Of a stretch of 64,000 bases of DNA, positions 1-8,827 are shown one piece after another. The notes under the pieces are model-generated. The model saw nothing but the letters and a program-made list of their open reading frames with translations. It was not told the origin of the DNA and made no database searches. This DNA comes from Aliarcobacter sp. (GTDB lineage Bacteria > Campylobacterota > Campylobacteria > Campylobacterales > Arcobacteraceae), in NCBI GenBank assembly GCA_028689025.1, contig JAQTXA010000009.1, positions 1-64,000 of the forward strand, read 5' to 3'. Numbering within the stretch: the first letter of the stretch is position 1; each line of letters opens with the position of its first letter. The translations under genes and the position numbers were made by a program.

Positions 1-77
1 TACAGGAGTATTTAATAAGATTTAATTTGCTTTTGAAATGTTAGTAAAATAGTTAAATAAGTATTGTTTTTATATGT

Positions 78-109
78 ACATACATTTCATTAGCAAAATA
101 CATACATTT
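78..109. repeat. Direct repeat pair, possible operator
   Basis: The ten-base word ACATACATTT occurs at 78-87 and again at 100-109, a period of 22 bp or about two helical turns, so both copies lie on the same DNA face. The stretch 1-131 has no gene I can support. The repeat could be a regulator site for a gene lying to the left of the window. No transcript direction can be shown from here. Confidence 0.35.
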
Positions 110-131
110 TAAAAGCCGTTTTACAACTATA

Positions 132-1502
132 TTAAGATTTAGATTGGAACCAAATCTCACTAAATTTTTTTATAGCATCTTTAATTTCAAACTCTTCAAA
201 TCCGCCAAATCCAAGTGCAATAACTCTTTCCAAATCAAAAAACTCTTTGAAATAAATTTTTACTCCTTTTTGTTTACATAATTCATTTAATTTGTCTAAA
301 TCCATATTTACAAGGGGTTTTATTAAAAGATTTAGTCCACTTCCTTCTCTCAAAATTTCTATTTCATCTTTTAAAAACTCTTTTAAAGTTTCTTTCATTA
401 AATCATGTTTTTTTCTATTTAGGTTTCTTATTTTTCGCAAATGTTTTTCCCAATGACCATCTTTTAGAAATAGTGTTAATGTTTTTTGAATATCTATTGA
501 AACCCCTGAAAATCTAAAGTCAAAAGTTTGATTGTAGATGTTTAATAATGAAGTTGGTAAAACAATATATGATATTCTTAAAGCTGGTGATAAAGTTTTA
601 GAAAAAGTTCCAAGATAGATAATTCTATTGTTATTATTTTCTAAACCTTGAATTGAAGGAATAGGGCGATTATAGTAGCTTAGTTCACTATCGTAATCAT
701 CTTCTATTATAAAAGCATCATTGTTTTTTGCCCAATTTAAAAGTTTTATTCTCTTTGAAATTGGCATTGTAACACCTGTTGGAAACTGATGGGATGGTGT
801 AATATATAAAGCTTTGCAAGCTGTTTTTTCTAAGAGATTTAAATTTAAACCATCAGAATTTATAGAAATATCTTCTATTTTAAAATCAGAAATTTCAAAA
901 ACTTTTCTTGCAACATTATAACAAGGAGATTCTATAGCAATATTATTTGAGAATTTTTTTAAAATTAATGAAACAATAAATAGGCTATCACTAAATCCAC
1001 TAGTAATTATAATTTGTTCACCATTAGATACAACAGCTCTTGAAGATGAAAGGTATTTTGAAATCTCATTTCTAAGCTCTAAATCTCCTTGTTTATCAAA
1101 ATAAGCACCATAATTAATATCACTTTTTATCACTTTATTATATAGCTTTAACCAAGATTGTTTTGGGAAAGAACTTTTTGCTAAATGAGCAGGAAAAAAA
1201 TCTATTTTATAATCAACTTTTAGTTTTTTTTCATCTTTTTGATTATTTAAATTTACTTGAAAATCTTGAATAATATCATCACATACAAAGTAGCCACTAT
1301 TTTTTTTACTTTCAATATAACCTTCTGCGTAGAGTTGATTGTATGCTGCTTGTACAGTTGTTTTACTAAGATTATACTGCGTTGATAGTTTTCTAATTGA
1401 AGGTAATTTTGTTCCAGCTTTTAGTTTTGTTTTTATTTCATCTTTAATTTGTTCATATAGTTGAATATAAAGTGGTGTGCTATTTTGCTCAAATTTATAC
1501 AA
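132..1502 (-). CDS. MocR/PdxR-type GntR-family regulator with aminotransferase domain
   Basis: The 456-residue protein is a transcription regulator of the MocR subfamily: an N-terminal GntR winged helix-turn-helix (about residues 8-75, with an SKTTVQAAYNQL recognition region) joined to a fold-type I aminotransferase-like domain. PLP-site features are visible: TPSHQFPTG near residue 235, EDDYDSE near 267 and the Schiff-base lysine in TFSKTLSPALR (K302). In the family this domain senses PLP or an amino acid rather than acting as an enzyme. It is transcribed divergently from two genes for FMN-binding pyridoxamine-oxidase-fold proteins 95 bp away, so it probably controls them and itself. The effector is unknown; no pdxS/pdxT genes are present here. 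Confidence 0.9.
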   Translation of the reverse strand: MYKFEQNSTPLYIQLYEQIKDEIKTKLKAGTKLPSIRKLSTQYNLSKTTVQAAYNQLYAEGYIESKKNSGYFVCDDIIQDFQVNLNNQKDEKKLKVDYKIDFFPAHLAKSSFPKQSWLKLYNKVIKSDINYGAYFDKQGDLELRNEISKYLSSSRAVVSNGEQIIITSGFSDSLFIVSLILKKFSNNIAIESPCYNVARKVFEISDFKIEDISINSDGLNLNLLEKTACKALYITPSHQFPTGVTMPISKRIKLLNWAKNNDAFIIEDDYDSELSYYNRPIPSIQGLENNNNRIIYLGTFSKTLSPALRISYIVLPTSLLNIYNQTFDFRFSGVSIDIQKTLTLFLKDGHWEKHLRKIRNLNRKKHDLMKETLKEFLKDEIEILREGSGLNLLIKPLVNMDLDKLNELCKQKGVKIYFKEFFDLERVIALGFGGFEEFEIKDAIKKFSEIWFQSKS

Positions 1503-1596
1503 AAGTGTCCTTATTAAATAAATAAAAATTGTATCTTTTCTAAAGTACAGTTATTTGATATTATACGAATGAATTACTTAAAATATAGGAAAAAGA

Positions 1597-1962
1597 ATGA
1601 ATGAAAAAATAGAAAGCATATTAAAGTATGAAGGTATTTTTAGTGTAGTAGCAAAAGGTGAAGATTTCCCACATATTGTAAACACTTGGAATTCTTATGT
1701 GATTTTTAAAAATGGTGAGATTTTTGTTCCAGTTGCAGGAATGAATAAAATGGAAGAGTTACTTAAAAAAGATAACAGAGTTATTGTTGTTATTGGAACA
1801 AAAGAGCTTATGGGACTTCATGGAATGGGAATGGGAATTAAAATAATAGGTTACGCTTCGATTTCAAGTGACACAAAAGAGTATGAAGATTTAAAAGCTA
1901 AATTGGAATGGCCAAGAGCAGTTATGAAAATAGAGATTTTAGAATCATATCAAACTACATAA
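1597..1962 (+). CDS. Pyridoxamine 5'-phosphate oxidase-fold FMN-binding protein
   Basis: This small protein of 121 residues has the split-barrel flavin-binding look of the pyridoxamine 5'-phosphate oxidase-like family: an N-terminal helix, then strands with HIVNTWNSYVIFKNGEIFVPVAG. A methionine/glycine-rich loop (GLHGMGMGIKIIG, about residues 74-86) lies before the last strands. It is preceded by a purine-rich AGGAAAAAGA ribosome site and followed 9 bp later by a second protein of the same fold, so the two form an operon. The divergent MocR regulator points to a link with a pyridoxal- or flavin-dependent pathway, which is inference. The substrate is unknown. Confidence 0.8.
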   Translation: MNEKIESILKYEGIFSVVAKGEDFPHIVNTWNSYVIFKNGEIFVPVAGMNKMEELLKKDNRVIVVIGTKELMGLHGMGMGIKIIGYASISSDTKEYEDLKAKLEWPRAVMKIEILESYQTT

Positions 1963-1971
1963 GGAAAAAAA

Positions 1972-2571
1972 ATGAGAAGAGCTGAATTTGATGTAAAAGA
2001 TGAAAATAGTATAAATGAAGTATTACAAGCTTGTGAATATGGAACTTTAAGTCTGATTAGTGAAGGAAAACCTTATGTTGTTGCTTTGAATTTTGTATTT
2101 TTTGAAAACTCAATTTTTTTTCACGGTGTAAAAGAAGGACGAAAAATTGAAGCTATAAAATCAAATCCTAATGCTTCTTTTTTAGTAGTAAAACCATACT
2201 CTTTTATTCCTTCATATTTTAGTGACACCATGGCTGCTTGTCCTGCAACTCAATTTTTTGCTTCTGTGTTATTTGAAGGAAGAGTTGCTTTTATAGAAGA
2301 TGGAAATATTAAAGCAAAAGTTTTAAATGCTTTAATGAAAAAATTCCAAAGTGAAGATAGTTTTGAAGAAATTGCTTATGAAAAAGCAATGTATACAAAA
2401 ATGTTAGATAAAACAGCTATTTTTGAGTTAAAACCTGAAAATATAAGTTGTAAAATCAAAGTAGGACAAAATTTAAATGAAGAGAAAAAAAACAGGTTGA
2501 TAGAAAAATTAAAAAATAGAGATTCAAAAATAGATGAAGAGACTATAAAACAGATGAACTTACATAGTTAA
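1972..2571 (+). CDS. Pyridoxamine 5'-phosphate oxidase family protein (NimA-like)
   Basis: The 199-residue protein starts MRRAEFDVKDE and contains the pattern typical of NimA-like flavin-binding proteins: CEYGTLSLISEGKPYVVALNFVF near residues 22-44, then FFHGVKEGRKIEAIKSNPNASFLVV (about 49-73). Such proteins bind FMN or haem and are often annotated as nitroimidazole-resistance or general stress proteins. The C-terminal 40 residues are charged and helical. It is the second gene of the operon under the MocR regulator and its stop codon lies within a bidirectional hairpin terminator. The substrate cannot be told from sequence. Confidence 0.8.
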   Translation: MRRAEFDVKDENSINEVLQACEYGTLSLISEGKPYVVALNFVFFENSIFFHGVKEGRKIEAIKSNPNASFLVVKPYSFIPSYFSDTMAACPATQFFASVLFEGRVAFIEDGNIKAKVLNALMKKFQSEDSFEEIAYEKAMYTKMLDKTAIFELKPENISCKIKVGQNLNEEKKNRLIEKLKNRDSKIDEETIKQMNLHS

Positions 2572-2597
2572 AAAAGATTATAAAATCTTTTTTAACT
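2566..2597. terminator. Bidirectional rho-independent terminator
   Basis: A perfect 14-bp stem (AGTTAAAAAAGATT, loop ATAA, AATCTTTTTTAACT) lies between the convergent flavoprotein gene and the RND pump gene. The A- and T-runs in the arms let it work in both directions. It overlaps the final codons and stop of the RND half on the minus strand. Confidence 0.75.
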
Positions 2598-4236
2598 GGT
2601 TTTTGATGATAACTGGCACAAAAAACATAGAAACTACATAAGAGATTAAAGTTCCGCCAATTAGTGCCACTCCAAGACCTCCAAATACTGCATCATTTGC
2701 TATTAATGCACTTGCGAACACCATTGTAAGAACAGTAAGAATAATTGGCTTAGAACGAGTTGCTGTGGCTTTTGCAATAGCTTCATTAATACTCAGTTTT
2801 TTTTCAACTACAAGTTGTTTTGAAAAATCTATAATCAAAGTAGAATTTCTTGAGTTTATTCCAATAAGTCCAATAAATCCTATAAGCGAAGTTGCCGTTA
2901 AATAAAAAGTATCAGTTGTAATCAAATCCATAATTACATGGGCAAAAATAACTCCAATTATTGAGACAAAACTTGATAATACAATTCCCCCAGAAATTGC
3001 AAAACTTTTGTAATACATAACCATTAAAAAGAAAATTAAAACCAAAGCAATTATAAATGCTCCACCTAAATCAATAAATGTATCAATAGTTACTTTTAAT
3101 TCCCCATCAAATACTAAATCAAATTTCTCTTTTGTTTTTTTATCTACAAATGATAGATTTAACATATTTGTTTTTGTTACTTCATAATCTTTTGATAACG
3201 AGTTTAACATCTCATCTCTTGCATTTAAAAGAGGGTAGATTTGACTATCTTTGTTTGTTTCTGCAATTACATTTATCATTAAGTTTAGATTTTTTGATGT
3301 AATTGTTGGCTCTTTTATAATCTCTTTTATTTTTACAAATTCTGAAATACTAACTGTGTTTCCTTGTTTATTTATGATTTTTAGAGTTTGAAGTTTTGCT
3401 TTTAAATCATCTGCTGTTGAGTTTTGTAATAATCTTGAATCATCAAGTCTTAAAAAAATTGGAATTTGATTTTGAGCATTACTTTGATTTATAACAGAAA
3501 CTTTCATTCCCTCAAAGGCTAAAAAAAGTATATTTTTTATTTGTTCTAAATCCACATTACTCATAATTGCTTTTGAATTATCAAGTTCTAGCTCATACAT
3601 CACAAAATCTTTGTCAGCTAAAATATCAATATCAACTAAACTTGTTTGATTTTTAAGTATTTGAGCTATCTTTAAAGCAAAATCTCTTCTACTTTGAAAA
3701 CTCTCTCCACCGTAAATTTCAGTCACGATTGAAGCTAAAACAGGAGGTCCTGCAGGAAGTTCAATAAACTTAATATTTGCATCATATAAAGAAGAACAGT
3801 TCTTTTGAACTTCGTCTCTTAATTGGCTTACTAGATTGTAACTTGTAATATCTCTATCTTCTTGTTTTAAAATATTTACTATCATTTCAGCTTGTGACTC
3901 TTTATCTTTTAGGGCACTTTGTTTCACTAAAGCTGCAAAATCAAGGGGTTGACCTTCACCTAAAAATGCAGAAATATTTGTAATATTTTTATTTTTTTGA
4001 AGATGTTGAGATATACATTGGGTAACTTCTTTTGTTTGATTTATACTTGCCCCATCTTTTAAATCAACATAAATTGAAAAAGTATTTGAATCCTTACTTG
4101 GAAGCATTTTTGCTTTTATAATTTGTGTTGGAAAAGTAGCAAGGCTCAAAATAAACAAAATTAAGGTAATAAAATAAACCATATAAGATTTAAATGGAGT
4201 TTCTAAAATACTATAAATAAATTTTTCTAATCTCAT
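2578..4236 (-). CDS. RND efflux permease, C-terminal half as a separate gene
   Basis: The 552-residue protein matches only the second half of an AcrB/HAE1-type RND pump. It has an initial membrane helix (residues 15-35, equivalent to TM7), a large periplasmic segment with MLPSKDSNTFSIYVDLKDG, and then about five C-terminal membrane helices with the TSLIGFIGLIGINSRNSTLI and RSKPIILTVLTMVFASAL signatures. The N-terminal half is encoded just upstream with an 8-bp gap in another frame. Both genes have their own AGGA ribosome site six bases before ATG, and this gene opens exactly at the natural boundary between the two pump repeats. I therefore read it as a genuinely split pump, although an ancestral frameshift cannot be excluded. 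It is the last gene of the efflux operon. Confidence 0.85.
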   Translation of the reverse strand: MRLEKFIYSILETPFKSYMVYFITLILFILSLATFPTQIIKAKMLPSKDSNTFSIYVDLKDGASINQTKEVTQCISQHLQKNKNITNISAFLGEGQPLDFAALVKQSALKDKESQAEMIVNILKQEDRDITSYNLVSQLRDEVQKNCSSLYDANIKFIELPAGPPVLASIVTEIYGGESFQSRRDFALKIAQILKNQTSLVDIDILADKDFVMYELELDNSKAIMSNVDLEQIKNILFLAFEGMKVSVINQSNAQNQIPIFLRLDDSRLLQNSTADDLKAKLQTLKIINKQGNTVSISEFVKIKEIIKEPTITSKNLNLMINVIAETNKDSQIYPLLNARDEMLNSLSKDYEVTKTNMLNLSFVDKKTKEKFDLVFDGELKVTIDTFIDLGGAFIIALVLIFFLMVMYYKSFAISGGIVLSSFVSIIGVIFAHVIMDLITTDTFYLTATSLIGFIGLIGINSRNSTLIIDFSKQLVVEKKLSINEAIAKATATRSKPIILTVLTMVFASALIANDAVFGGLGVALIGGTLISYVVSMFFVPVIIKNQLKKIL

Positions 4237-4244
4237 CTAATATC

Positions 4245-5804
4245 CTATAAAATTTTTTTAACTAAATAAGGTGTAAAGGCATAAGCCACAAAAAGTGACA
4301 TAGCTAAAGAAATAGGCACAAAAACAGGAAGAGGGTGCATAAATTGCCCCATCATTCCACCTACGAAAAACATAGGAATAAAAGTCATTATAATGGCAAT
4401 TGTTGCAATGTTTGTGGCATTTCCTATCTCATTTGTAGCATTTATTGAAACTATTGAAATATCCATTTCAGGTGATTCCAGTTTATGTCGGTGAATATTT
4501 TCAATTACAATGATTGCAGCATCAACTAACATTCCCAAAGATACAATTAAAGCAAAAAGTGTGATTCTATTTATTGATTCATTAATAACTAATCCAGTAA
4601 AAAGTGTTAAAGATAAAATCATTGGAACCATTAAAGATACAATCATTGCCTCTTTTAATCCAAGTGTAAAAATAAGTAAAATAGCAATGATTACAATAGA
4701 AATCAGTAGATTTGAAACAAGCTCATTTACAGCATTATTCGCAGTATATCCATCATCTCTTGTGATAGTATATTTTATTTTTTTTGCCAATAATTCATCT
4801 TTTATTGAATCCATATATGCAAAAATCTCTTTATTTATTGTAACTGAGTTTCCACCTTTTAGTTTTGAAGCGGTAAGTGTAATTTGATTTGATTCTTCAA
4901 AATCTTCAATAACATCTCGCAAATAAATCAAAGCCTCTTTTTTATTTTGAATATCATAAGACTTCTCAATTTTTGCAATATCTTTTAAATAAATAGGAGT
5001 TTGAAAGTTATAAGAGACAATTAGATTTTCTAAATCTTTTACATTTTCTATGGCTTGTTTTATTCCAAAAACAACTATTGAAGAGTTTTGAGTATTTGTT
5101 GTGATATTTGGAGTTTTATATGAAAGTCCTTGAATTTGTTTCATAACTTGACCCAATGAAAGGTTGTAAGATGATAATTTATTTGCATCAACCATTACAT
5201 TAAATTGCTCTTTTTTTTCACCTTTTAAATCTACTAAAGCAACATCTTTAATCTTATTTATCTCTTTAGTGATTTTATTTATTTCATTGTAAAGCTCGGT
5301 TTGTGAAATCAAATCTTTATCGTTTTCTTTATCACTATAAAATGCAATTGTAGCAATTGGAATATCTGTGTCTATATCCATTGTTTTAATTATTGGTTGC
5401 ATTGCATTTTGTGGCATCAAATCCATATTTCTCATAACTTGATCATAAAGTTTTAGATTTGAAGCCTCTTTATCTTGTCCAATAAAATATTGAACTTGCA
5501 CAATTCCCACTGAATCTTTGGCATAAGAGTAGATGTTTTCAACACCTTTTATCTCTTTTATTTTTTTTTCAAGTGGTTCAATTATTACTTTTTGAATCTC
5601 GCTAGGCTTTGCACCTGGAAGTGCCACGATTACCACACCACCACTTACTTTTATTTGTGGATTTTCTTCTCGTGGCATTATTAAAAGTGAGATATATCCT
5701 AAGGCTAAAATAAAAATACCAAAGATGAATGTTAGTGGATGATTTATAAAAACAAGTGATAATCTTCCAGCTATATTTAAATCTTTATTCAAATTATTAT
5801 TCAT
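4245..5804 (-). CDS. RND efflux permease, N-terminal half as a separate gene
   Basis: This 519-residue protein equals the first half of an RND proton-driven exporter. It has TM1 (about residues 20-40) followed by the LIMPREENPQIKVSGGVVIV start of the porter domain, and PGAKPSEIQKVIIEPLEKKI. The TM2-TM6 block includes SLGMLVDAAIIVIENIHRHK, with the conserved aspartate of the proton-relay helix. It ends at TPYLVKKIL, exactly where full-length pumps continue into the cytoplasmic linker. With the downstream half it would rebuild a pump of about 1,070 residues. It follows the adaptor gene by 8 bp. The substrate is unknown; the porter resembles multidrug more than heavy-metal pumps, though this is weak by eye. 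Confidence 0.85.
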   Translation of the reverse strand: MNNNLNKDLNIAGRLSLVFINHPLTFIFGIFILALGYISLLIMPREENPQIKVSGGVVIVALPGAKPSEIQKVIIEPLEKKIKEIKGVENIYSYAKDSVGIVQVQYFIGQDKEASNLKLYDQVMRNMDLMPQNAMQPIIKTMDIDTDIPIATIAFYSDKENDKDLISQTELYNEINKITKEINKIKDVALVDLKGEKKEQFNVMVDANKLSSYNLSLGQVMKQIQGLSYKTPNITTNTQNSSIVVFGIKQAIENVKDLENLIVSYNFQTPIYLKDIAKIEKSYDIQNKKEALIYLRDVIEDFEESNQITLTASKLKGGNSVTINKEIFAYMDSIKDELLAKKIKYTITRDDGYTANNAVNELVSNLLISIVIIAILLIFTLGLKEAMIVSLMVPMILSLTLFTGLVINESINRITLFALIVSLGMLVDAAIIVIENIHRHKLESPEMDISIVSINATNEIGNATNIATIAIIMTFIPMFFVGGMMGQFMHPLPVFVPISLAMSLFVAYAFTPYLVKKIL

Positions 5805-5812
5805 TTGTTGTC

Positions 5813-6565
5813 CTATTTTATATCCATTGAGATTTTTGAATACATTCCTGGATAGATATTGTAATTTCCTTTATCAAAAGAGATTTTAACCACAAAAGAG
5901 TGAGTCATTCCAGCCATATTTGGAATAATTGCTTCTATTTTTCCTTTTGTTTTAAAATTTTGTGAAGGGATTTCAATATTTACTTCTTGATTTAGTTTTA
6001 CGTCATTTAGATTTGTTTCAGAAATATCGACTTTTATTAAAAGAGATGATAAATCTGTAAGAACAAAAGCTGGAAAACTAGGCATTGCCATTTCACCTGC
6101 TTTTATTGATTTTTTAATAATCAAACCATCATTTGGAGCTTTGATTTTTAAATAATCATACTGAGCATTTATCTCTTTTTGTTTTGTTTTTGTAATAGCT
6201 ATCATATTTTTTGTATTCATTACATTTAACTCAATTTGTTCCAAATCATATTTTGAAACTAAATCTTGCTCTTGTAATCTTTTGTATCTGCTATGATTTA
6301 ATTCTAAATTTTGTAATTGATTTTGTAAAATTTGAAGATTTAATTCTAACTCTTTTTTATTTGAATCAATAGAAGAAGAGTCAATTTCATATAAAATATC
6401 GCCTTTTTTAACAGTTGAACCCTCTGATACATAAACTTCTTTTATAAAACCCATATTTCTGCTTGAGATTATTTTTTCATTGTCAGAAACCACAGTTCCT
6501 GAAAGTTCAAGTTGTGATGCAAATAGATTTACACAAAAAATAGTTGTTAATAGTATTTTTATCAT
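5813..6565 (-). CDS. Efflux periplasmic adaptor (HlyD/AcrA family)
   Basis: The membrane-fusion protein (250 residues) has a Sec signal (MIKILLTTIFCVNLFA) and a lipoyl-like half domain (GTVVSDNEKIISSRNMGFIKEVYVSEGSTVKKGDILYEID). A coiled-coil hairpin (about 70-130) and the second lipoyl half (YDYLKIKAPNDGLIIKKSIKAGEM) follow, then a beta-barrel domain. It is short for the family, lacking most of a membrane-proximal domain. It links the TolC-like channel encoded upstream (4-bp overlap) to the split RND pump downstream. Confidence 0.9.
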   Translation of the reverse strand: MIKILLTTIFCVNLFASQLELSGTVVSDNEKIISSRNMGFIKEVYVSEGSTVKKGDILYEIDSSSIDSNKKELELNLQILQNQLQNLELNHSRYKRLQEQDLVSKYDLEQIELNVMNTKNMIAITKTKQKEINAQYDYLKIKAPNDGLIIKKSIKAGEMAMPSFPAFVLTDLSSLLIKVDISETNLNDVKLNQEVNIEIPSQNFKTKGKIEAIIPNMAGMTHSFVVKISFDKGNYNIYPGMYSKISMDIK

Positions 6566-7914
6566 TGTTTATTTTCCTTATTTATATTTTTTCCTAAAGC
6601 AAGATTTATTTTAGCTAGTGCTAAAGATTTTTCATATCTTGCATCAATTAATAAAGCCTCATTTTTTCTAAAATTTGCTTCTTGAGAAAGTAGGGTTGTC
6701 ATAGAAATTAGATGATTTTGATATAAAAGTTTTGATTGTTCTAAAACATCAGCTGCGAGATTTTTAGCTTCTATTTTCTCTTTTAAAATTTTCTCTTTTG
6801 TTTCAAGATTCAAAGTAGTTTTTTCAAGTTCCAGTTTTATGGCATCTTTTAATTTTTCACTATTTAGTGAAGCTCTTGCGTATTCGATTTTACTTTTTTG
6901 TTTTTCTATATCTCTTGTGTTATCGAATAAAGTAAGATTTATTCCCACAAGTGCCATATAATAATCTTTTTCATCGTCTAAAGTTAATCTATTATCATTA
7001 AATCCATATTCTAAATGGGAATAAATAGTAGGATAATAAGCTGAGTTTGCTATATCAATATTTTTTTTAGTGGCATTGATTTGAATATCTTGCATTTTAA
7101 TCTCATCTCTATTTTCTAAAGCTTGAGTATAAAGTAGATTTTTTTCAGATATTTCAGAATTTATATTTTCAAGAGCTTCAACATCACTAATTGAGTCATC
7201 TGATGATAAAAATCTTAAATATGCCAGTGCTAATTGGAAATTATTGCTAGCTTCAATTAGTTGAGAATTTATATTTAATTCATAAACTTTGGCTTCATTA
7301 ACATCAATTTTTGTTACAAGTCCTTCTTTGTGGAAGGCCTCTGCTGATTTTACTATTTGAGAAATTGCAATTTTTGCTTTTTCTAAAGCACTTACAAACT
7401 CTTTTGCCACAACTGCACTATTGTAAGCTTTTAAAACCTCAATTGTTAACTCTTTTTTATCAAGATTATATTTTATCTCATTTGCTTTTTCTTGAAGTTC
7501 TAAAATATCTTTTTGATTTGAGAGTTTAAATCCTGTAAATAAAGGGACTTCATAAATTAGTTTTGTATTGTAATTGTTTCTAGCATCGGGATAGTTTAAA
7601 TCTCTAGGTTGAACATCCATTCCTTCATTTTGTTGTGCAAATCCGAAATCTCTAAATGTAGCTTCCCTTGAAGATAATTTCGAATTAAAAACATAACCTG
7701 AATGATTAGTTCGGCTTAATTCTTCAGTAATTGAAAGTTTCCCTAAACTTACTGCATCAATAGTTTTTGTATTTAGTTTTGCTAAATCTAAATTTAGTTG
7801 TTGATTTTTTAAATCTTTGTTATTTTCTAAAGTTAAATTCAATATTCTATCAAAATTAACACTTTGGGCATAAGTTGCAGAAACTAACAATAATGATAAA
7901 TAAATCTTATGCAT
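6562..7914 (-). CDS. TolC-family outer-membrane efflux channel
   Basis: The 450-residue outer-membrane factor carries a signal peptide (MHKIYLSLLLVSATYAQS) and two long helical repeats typical of TolC (residues about 25-240 and 245-440), with alternating alanine/leucine heptads and the motif SAYYPTIYSHLEYGFND. It forms the outer-membrane duct for the tripartite exporter. It is the first gene of the minus-strand operon TolC-adaptor-RND(N)-RND(C). The promoter region upstream holds three copies of a ten-base palindrome, a likely operator. Confidence 0.9.
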   Translation of the reverse strand: MHKIYLSLLLVSATYAQSVNFDRILNLTLENNKDLKNQQLNLDLAKLNTKTIDAVSLGKLSITEELSRTNHSGYVFNSKLSSREATFRDFGFAQQNEGMDVQPRDLNYPDARNNYNTKLIYEVPLFTGFKLSNQKDILELQEKANEIKYNLDKKELTIEVLKAYNSAVVAKEFVSALEKAKIAISQIVKSAEAFHKEGLVTKIDVNEAKVYELNINSQLIEASNNFQLALAYLRFLSSDDSISDVEALENINSEISEKNLLYTQALENRDEIKMQDIQINATKKNIDIANSAYYPTIYSHLEYGFNDNRLTLDDEKDYYMALVGINLTLFDNTRDIEKQKSKIEYARASLNSEKLKDAIKLELEKTTLNLETKEKILKEKIEAKNLAADVLEQSKLLYQNHLISMTTLLSQEANFRKNEALLIDARYEKSLALAKINLALGKNINKENKQ

Positions 7915-7980
7915 ATAAATTATCCTATTTGTATTTTAAAAGATAAATTATACACTAAAAAATGGGAATTTAATATAAAA

Positions 7981-8027
7981 AATTATAATTTTTTATTATA
8001 TATGTAATTATAATTTTAATTATAATT
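7981..8027. promoter_or_regulatory. Three copies of a 10-bp palindrome upstream of efflux operon
   Basis: The self-complementary word AATTATAATT occurs at 7981-7990, 8006-8015 and 8018-8027; the last two are 12 bp apart. They lie 67-113 bp upstream of the TolC-like start codon, in the gap after fliP. Such arrays are typical of operators for dimeric repressors. The local A+T richness makes chance a real alternative, and no regulator gene is adjacent. Confidence 0.4.
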
Positions 8028-8032
8028 GTTTA

Positions 8033-8761
8033 TTATTTAAAGGATTGGGCCAGATTTCCTATGATTAACTGCCAACCATCTATTATTATAAAAAAGATGA
8101 TTTTAATAGGTAAGGAAATCATTACAGGTGGTAACATCATCATCCCTAAACTCATTAAAATGGAAGCTACAATAATATCAATTACTAGAAATGGTAAAAA
8201 TATTAAAAATCCTATTTCAAAAGCAGTTCTTAATTCACTTACGATAAATGCAGGCATTAAAAGTGTTAAAGAAACATCATCTATATTTTTTGGATTTGGC
8301 TCTTTTTTAATTCTATAAAAAAGTCCTAAATCAGATTCTCTTGTATTTTTTATCATAAATTCTTTAAATGGTTTTATTCCTCTTTCAAAGGCAACTTCAT
8401 AACCAATTTTTTCATCCATGTAAGGTTTAATACCTTCTTCCCATGACTTTTTACCATAAGGTTCCATAACAAATAAAGTTAATATTAAAGATAAAGAGAC
8501 AATAACTTGAGAAGGTGGAGTTTGTTGTAAACCCATTGCTTGTTTTAAAAGAGAGAAAACAATTATAATTCTTGTAAATGATGTAACCATTAGTATTAGC
8601 GTTGGTGCTAATGCCATTAAAGTTAAAATGATAGCTATATTGATTGTTTTTACAAATTGTGCAGGCTCATTTATCCCTGAAACTGAAAGATTAACTATTG
8701 GCGGTGTATCTGCACCAAAAGCAAAGATAGAAAATAGTAAAAGAGTAATTATAAATTTCAA
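8033..8761 (-). CDS. fliP: Flagellar export apparatus protein FliP
   Basis: FliP forms, with FliQ and FliR, the export gate of the flagellar type III secretion system in the inner membrane. The 242-residue protein has a cleavable signal (MKFIITLLLFSIFAFGA) as FliP proteins do, then the family signatures SFTRIIIVFSLLKQAMGLQQTPPSQVI (about residues 60-86), LLMPAFIVSELRTAFEIGFLIFLPFLVID and MMMLPPVMISLPIKIIFFI near the end. Length and order match the family. It stands alone here rather than in a large flagellar operon, as is common in Campylobacterota. Confidence 0.97.
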   Translation of the reverse strand: MKFIITLLLFSIFAFGADTPPIVNLSVSGINEPAQFVKTINIAIILTLMALAPTLILMVTSFTRIIIVFSLLKQAMGLQQTPPSQVIVSLSLILTLFVMEPYGKKSWEEGIKPYMDEKIGYEVAFERGIKPFKEFMIKNTRESDLGLFYRIKKEPNPKNIDDVSLTLLMPAFIVSELRTAFEIGFLIFLPFLVIDIIVASILMSLGMMMLPPVMISLPIKIIFFIIIDGWQLIIGNLAQSFK

Positions 8762-8827
8762 AAAAAATCCTATTTCAAAAATAAAAAATATGTTATCTAA
8801 AAAATGATTAAAACGATATAATCGAGG

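Noticed and set aside
4510-4887. Plus-strand ORF inside the RND pump gene
   Set aside because: It is a shadow frame opposite a well-conserved transporter gene, with no ribosome site and unusual composition.
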